Assembly: GCA_002774575.1 (NCBI GenBank) | Contig: PEXW01000054.1 | Span: 1 to 16,421, forward strand | DNA from: Candidatus Kerfeldbacteria bacterium CG08_land_8_20_14_0_20_43_14 | GTDB taxonomy: Bacteria; Patescibacteriota; Patescibacteriia; PEXW01 | DNA length: 16,421 nt | Reading direction: 5' to 3' | Shown here: positions 14,049-16,421 of the stretch, in pieces | Layout of the letters: each line of letters opens with the position of its first letter | How positions within the stretch are numbered: position 1 is the stretch's first letter | Notes under the pieces: generated by a model | Databases searched by the model: none | What the model was told of the DNA's origin: nothing | What the model saw: only the letters and a program-made list of their open reading frames with translations | Translations under genes and position numbers: made by a program

Positions 14049-15080
14049 TTATCTCCCTAATTCCCAAATCGGATTAATCTTTAAGGTTTGCCAGTGAGAT
14101 TTTTGGTGGTTTAAAAATTGAAAATAACCGGCCGTGGCAATCATGGCGCCATTGTCCGTGGTATAAGCCTGGGGTGAAATAAATAATTCAAAACCATTTT
14201 TCGGTAAAGCGTTTTGCAGATCACTCCTTAATTTTTCGTTGGCAGCAACACCGCCTGCCAGCAAAACGTTTTTGGGTTTTAATTTTTCCGCGGCTTTTAA
14301 AGTTTTGCCGACCAAAACTTGCACAATCGCGGTTTGGACTGAAGCCGCCAAATTAGCCCGGGCTTGAAAATCCAGTCTTGGCTTGTCCCGCAAATAATAC
14401 ATGACCGAAGTTTTTAAACCCGAAAAACTGAATTCAAAATTTTCCTCGTTAAGCATGGGTCTGGGCAAATCAATAATGGGTTGGCCTTTTTCAGCCAGCC
14501 TGGCAATCTGCGGTCCGCCAGGATATGGCAAGCCCAAAAGCTTGGCGCTTTTGTCAAAAGCTTCGCCGGCCGCGTCATCCCTGGTTTTGCCGATTAATTT
14601 TGTGGTTTTCCAGGAATGGTTGCTGGGATTTTCTGACAGCCACAATAATTCCGTGTGCCCGCCGGAAACCACCAAAGCCAGGGCGGGCAAACTGGGAATT
14701 TTTTCATTCAGCCAACAACTGGCTAAATGACCGGCAATATGGTTTACGGCAAACAAAGGAAGGCCAGTGGCAAAACTTAGAGTACGGCTAGTTTCCACGC
14801 CGACCATTAAGGCCGTGGCCAAACCAGGCCCGGCTGTTACGGCCAGGGCGTCAATATCTTTTAATTCCAAGCCAGCTTTTTTTATAGCCGCAATCAGGGT
14901 TGGTATAATCACAGCCGCGTGTTCCCTCGCCGCGACTTCTGGCACCACGCCCCCAGTTTTTTGATGAACTAAAATTTGGGAAGCTGTAACGCAACTTAAA
15001 ACTTGCAGTTTTTTCTTTTCCGCTTTGACCACGGCAACAGAAGTGTCATCACAGCTGGTTTCAATTCCCAGAATTTTCAT
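14049..15080 (-). CDS. tsaD: tRNA N6-adenosine threonylcarbamoyltransferase TsaD
   Basis: The 343-aa protein is a complete TsaD (Kae1/YgjD). It begins MKILGIETSCDDTSVAVV, has the metal-binding HIAGH (His114, His118), SGGHTELL (139-146), DDAAGEAFDK, and NVLLAGGVAANEKLR near the C-terminus. It transfers the threonylcarbamoyl group to A37 of ANN tRNAs and works with TsaE, whose gene is at 4443-4865, and TsaB, not in this window. The length is standard. No Shine-Dalgarno before the ATG. It is flanked by orphan genes and repeats, so its own neighbours give no functional clue. Confidence 0.97.
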   Translation of the reverse strand: MKILGIETSCDDTSVAVVKAEKKKLQVLSCVTASQILVHQKTGGVVPEVAAREHAAVIIPTLIAAIKKAGLELKDIDALAVTAGPGLATALMVGVETSRTLSFATGLPLFAVNHIAGHLASCWLNEKIPSLPALALVVSGGHTELLWLSENPSNHSWKTTKLIGKTRDDAAGEAFDKSAKLLGLPYPGGPQIARLAEKGQPIIDLPRPMLNEENFEFSFSGLKTSVMYYLRDKPRLDFQARANLAASVQTAIVQVLVGKTLKAAEKLKPKNVLLAGGVAANEKLRSDLQNALPKNGFELFISPQAYTTDNGAMIATAGYFQFLNHQKSHWQTLKINPIWELGR

Positions 15081-15126
15081 ACTTGTGATCTGTCATTTTT
15101 TACTTTAGAAAATTTTAATATGGTTT

Positions 15127-15159
15127 TCCGCCATAGGCGGACCCCGCCGCATGGCGGGG
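15127..15159. repeat. Two adjacent palindromes upstream of tsaD
   Basis: TCCGCC-ATA-GGCGGA (15127-15141) is followed directly by CCCCGCC-GCAT-GGCGGGG (15142-15159). The first shares its core with the repeat at 8295-8309. They lie about 47 nt before the tsaD start on the minus strand. Confidence 0.75.
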
Positions 15160-15191
15160 CAATTCCCAGTATATTCATATTTATATAGATT

Positions 15192-15265
15192 AACCCCGCG
15201 CCACTTTCTAAGCAAACACTTAGCAATTTTTTGAAAATTATATTAATCAAAACTCTAGCGGGGTT
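15192..15265. repeat. Inverted repeat bracketing the region upstream of the 15354 gene
   Basis: AACCCCGC (15192-15199) and GCGGGGTT (15258-15265) are exact 8-bp inverted repeats 58 nt apart. The right arm overlaps the -35 of the promoter at 15264. Inside lie CTAAG-CAAACA-CTTAG (15208-15218) and the copy of the AAAGTGG element (15198-15212, minus). Confidence 0.55.
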
Positions 15266-15292
15266 GACAATGGTTGCCCTTTAAATTAATAT
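15264..15292 (+). promoter_or_regulatory. Promoter of the 15354 gene
   Basis: TTGACA (15264-15269, perfect -35), exactly 17 nt, then TAATAT (15287-15292). It gives a leader of about 55 nt. Confidence 0.65.
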
Positions 15293-15353
15293 TTGTCTGT
15301 TAAATAAAAATAATGCAAAAAGTAATCTTTAAAACAAACAAGGAGGTTTTATT

Positions 15354-15881
15354 GTGTCCTCACGCACTTTAAAAAAACCAAGAGTGGTCAGAGTTTATCG
15401 AGCAATAATCTGGAGCAGTCAACTCAATGTAAAGCTAGCAAGGTATGAGGTTGAATTTCTTTTATTTCAACGTTCTCTCAAGGTTCATTTTTCGAACCAG
15501 TGGGAATGCCTTGGCGCCACGCCAGAGCCGGATTCGAAAGATAAGGCGAAATTTATTTTACCCAAAGGCAGCTGGGCCGAAGCGGGTATTAAAATCAGTA
15601 GTATTCAGACGGAAGTGTATCGGTATCGAAGGTCGATACAAGAATGGCCAGGTAGTCGCTACAATGGGTACGACTCATATGAGTCGATCTACTACTTAGT
15701 GGACTGCGCAACAATTAAAGAGATTAATCTCTGTACCCAGCACCGGGGCTTTGGTTGGTTTTCAATGCCGGCGATTCTGGCGCTTAAACCCGTCCTACGG
15801 GAAAGCACCTTTCAGGCATTTAGTGCCTTGCGTGCCAAAGTAGATCTGACTCTATATCAGGTAAACTCAAAACACCATTAG
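15354..15881 (+). CDS. Orphan protein, possibly a degenerate NUDIX-fold protein
   Basis: Shine-Dalgarno AAGGAGG lies 8 nt before the GTG start; a promoter and a terminator flank the gene. The 175-aa product shows a NUDIX-like order: a strand pair RAIIW...YEVEFLLFQR (17-40), WECLGATPEPDSKDKAKF (50-67), KGSWAEAGIKI (71-81), then YYLVDCATI (113-121) and GFGWFSMPAILAL (132-144). The stretch 54-79 aligns loosely with the NUDIX box, but the REUxEE catalytic residues appear as KGSWAE, so hydrolase activity is doubtful. This family call is inference; a wholly different fold is possible. The CDS contains a 16-bp perfect palindrome at 15671-15686. Confidence 0.6.
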   Translation: MSSRTLKKPRVVRVYRAIIWSSQLNVKLARYEVEFLLFQRSLKVHFSNQWECLGATPEPDSKDKAKFILPKGSWAEAGIKISSIQTEVYRYRRSIQEWPGSRYNGYDSYESIYYLVDCATIKEINLCTQHRGFGWFSMPAILALKPVLRESTFQAFSALRAKVDLTLYQVNSKHH

Positions 15882-15890
15882 TTGTTTTTT

Positions 15891-15920
15891 AAAAGGCTGT
15901 CGAAATCTCGGCAGTCTTTT
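15891..15920 (+). terminator. Intrinsic terminator of the 15354 gene
   Basis: GGCTGTCGA (15895-15903) pairs along its whole length with TCGGCAGTC (15908-15916), with two G-U pairs, over a 4-nt loop. AAAA before and TTTT after extend it. Confidence 0.85.
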
Positions 15921-15991
15921 CTCTTGCCTTTTTTGTTTGATTTGCTAGAGTTTAATAACAAAAATTGCTTTAAAAATTCAAGGAGGAAAAA

Positions 15992-16144
15992 ATGGAGCTA
16001 AGCAATGGCGAATTGGTCGCTTTGGCAATTGGGTCAGTTGTTGTAGTCGTCGGTGCGATTTGGCTTTTTTCCAGGATGTTAAAAAGATCGCATGGCTCAA
16101 CCGGTATTGGTAATCCATTCAAGATCAAAGAATTCAGGGATTAG
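15992..16144 (+). CDS. Small single-pass membrane peptide, 50 aa
   Basis: Shine-Dalgarno AAGGAGG lies 5-6 nt before ATG 15992. The peptide begins MELSNGELVALAIGSVVVVV and has one clear membrane helix (about 8-27), then a basic anchor (RMLKRSH) and a polar cytoplasmic-type tail ending FKIKEFRD. The charge pattern suggests the N-terminus outside. It follows the 15354 gene after its terminator. I do not recognise the family; small helix peptides of this kind can be toxins, regulators or membrane-complex subunits, and nothing here chooses among them. Confidence 0.6.
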   Translation: MELSNGELVALAIGSVVVVVGAIWLFSRMLKRSHGSTGIGNPFKIKEFRD

Positions 16145-16164
16145 TAGTATACTAGAGATAGTTC

Positions 16165-16191
16165 TTTTGCGGGTTCTAATCCCGTCCCAAC
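16165..16191 (+). other. tRNA T-arm/acceptor-like fragment
   Basis: GCGGG-TTCTAAT-CCCGT is a T-arm-like hairpin (5-bp stem with a G-T end pair, 7-nt loop starting TTC), followed by CCCAACA as an acceptor-like 3' strand. No matching 5' acceptor (TGTTGGG) or anticodon arm is found upstream. It may be a tRNA 3'-end remnant or part of a structured RNA. Confidence 0.3.
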
Positions 16192-16233
16192 AATGAACAA
16201 ATAATCGCGCCGGTTACTGATGCGCAGCGCGAA

Positions 16234-16273
16234 CCCTGACTGAATGATTTTTCATCAGTCAGGGCATTTTTTT
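16234..16273 (+). terminator. Strong intrinsic terminator
   Basis: CCCTGACTGA (16234-16243) pairs perfectly with TCAGTCAGGG (16255-16264), extended by TGA/TCA across one bulged A, followed by CATTTTTTT. It ends either the 15992 gene or a short RNA starting near 16155. Confidence 0.9.
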
Positions 16274-16337
16274 GCTATTGACCCTTATTAAACAATCAGG
16301 CAGTATAAAAAATGTACTTGGCCCTATCGTCTTCCCG

Positions 16338-16421
16338 CCACCTTCGAGTCTAAGATAAAGGAAGGTGGATCCCGCTGTAGAGCGGGAAACGGTTAGGCCT
16401 GCCCGCCAAAGCTTCGCTTCA
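16338..16421. repeat. Palindromic repeat cluster at window end
   Basis: CCACCTTC (16338-16345) pairs with GAAGGTGG (16361-16368); TCCCGCT (16370-16376) pairs with AGCGGGA (16381-16387); then CCTGCCCGCC (16398-16407) repeats the 10-mer at 12729-12738. The element runs off the window. No gene is visible from 16274 onward. Confidence 0.65.

Noticed and set aside
15445..15699. 84-aa frame inside the 15354 gene
   Set aside because: It lies in another frame with no SD; the 175-aa frame has promoter, SD and terminator.
16274..16312. TTGACC ... TATAAA promoter-like pair
   Set aside because: The spacer is 20 nt and the following ATG gives only 13 codons, so no gene can be supported in the window.

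Overview
The window looks like the replication-origin neighbourhood of a Candidate Phyla Radiation (Patescibacteria) bacterium. Support: the gene order dnaN-dnaA | rpmH-rnpA-yidD-yidC; the short, compact housekeeping proteins; a PRC-barrel protein, a DHH phosphoesterase relative and a PilB-type ATPase directly downstream; and a valS partner gene of a type I associate with CPR genomes. UGA, UAG and UAA all act as stops here, so there is no sign of the UGA=Gly code of Gracilibacteria/SR1. The exact lineage cannot be read from the sequence alone.

Layout. 1-667 is the start of dnaN (-). 668-915 is the probable oriC: two abutting DnaA-box-like sites, a DnaA-trio-like run and an A/T-only tract. dnaA (-) follows at 916-2295. 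2296-2488 is the divergent dnaA/rpmH control region with three more DnaA-box-like sites. 2489-4367 is a + strand block rpmH-rnpA-yidD-yidC-PRC barrel. tsaE (-) is divergent from a DHH-family gene (+), which is followed by a pilB-like ATPase (+) ending at a bidirectional terminator (7864-7895). 7911-8685 holds two small orphan genes transcribed divergently, each with a good promoter and Shine-Dalgarno (SD). 8617-12271 is valS plus a 347-aa CPR-type hypothetical (-). 12272-16421 is accessory: a small membrane-peptide gene interrupted by an in-frame amber codon, a repeat cluster, a -1 frameshifted orphan gene (-), tsaD (-), a possible degenerate NUDIX gene (+), a 50-aa single-TM peptide gene (+), a tRNA T-arm-like fragment and terminal palindromic repeats.

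Two gene classes coexist. The conserved genes (dnaN, dnaA, rpmH, rnpA, yidD, yidC, PRC, DHH, pilB, valS, tsaD, the 347-aa gene) show no good SD, and several have a -10-like hexamer only about 8-13 nt before the start, suggesting very short leaders. The six orphan genes (starting at 8141-, 8473+, 12414+, 13830-, 15354+, 15992+) all have strong SD sequences, and most have recognisable promoters and intrinsic terminators. Three of these promoters carry copies of a shared 13-15 nt element containing AAAGTGG. This self-contained, strong-SD orphan gene set is the most unusual theme of the window.

Other points: valS carries a 99-bp, 33-codon in-frame insertion bounded by 7-bp inverted repeats and sharing 10-mers with intergenic repeats elsewhere in the window. 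The DHH protein has lost canonical metal-ligand residues. The conserved genes cover replication initiation (dnaA, dnaN, oriC), RNase P and ribosome (rnpA, rpmH), membrane insertion (yidC, yidD), t6A tRNA modification (tsaE, tsaD), valine charging (valS) and type IV pilus assembly or DNA uptake (pilB-like).
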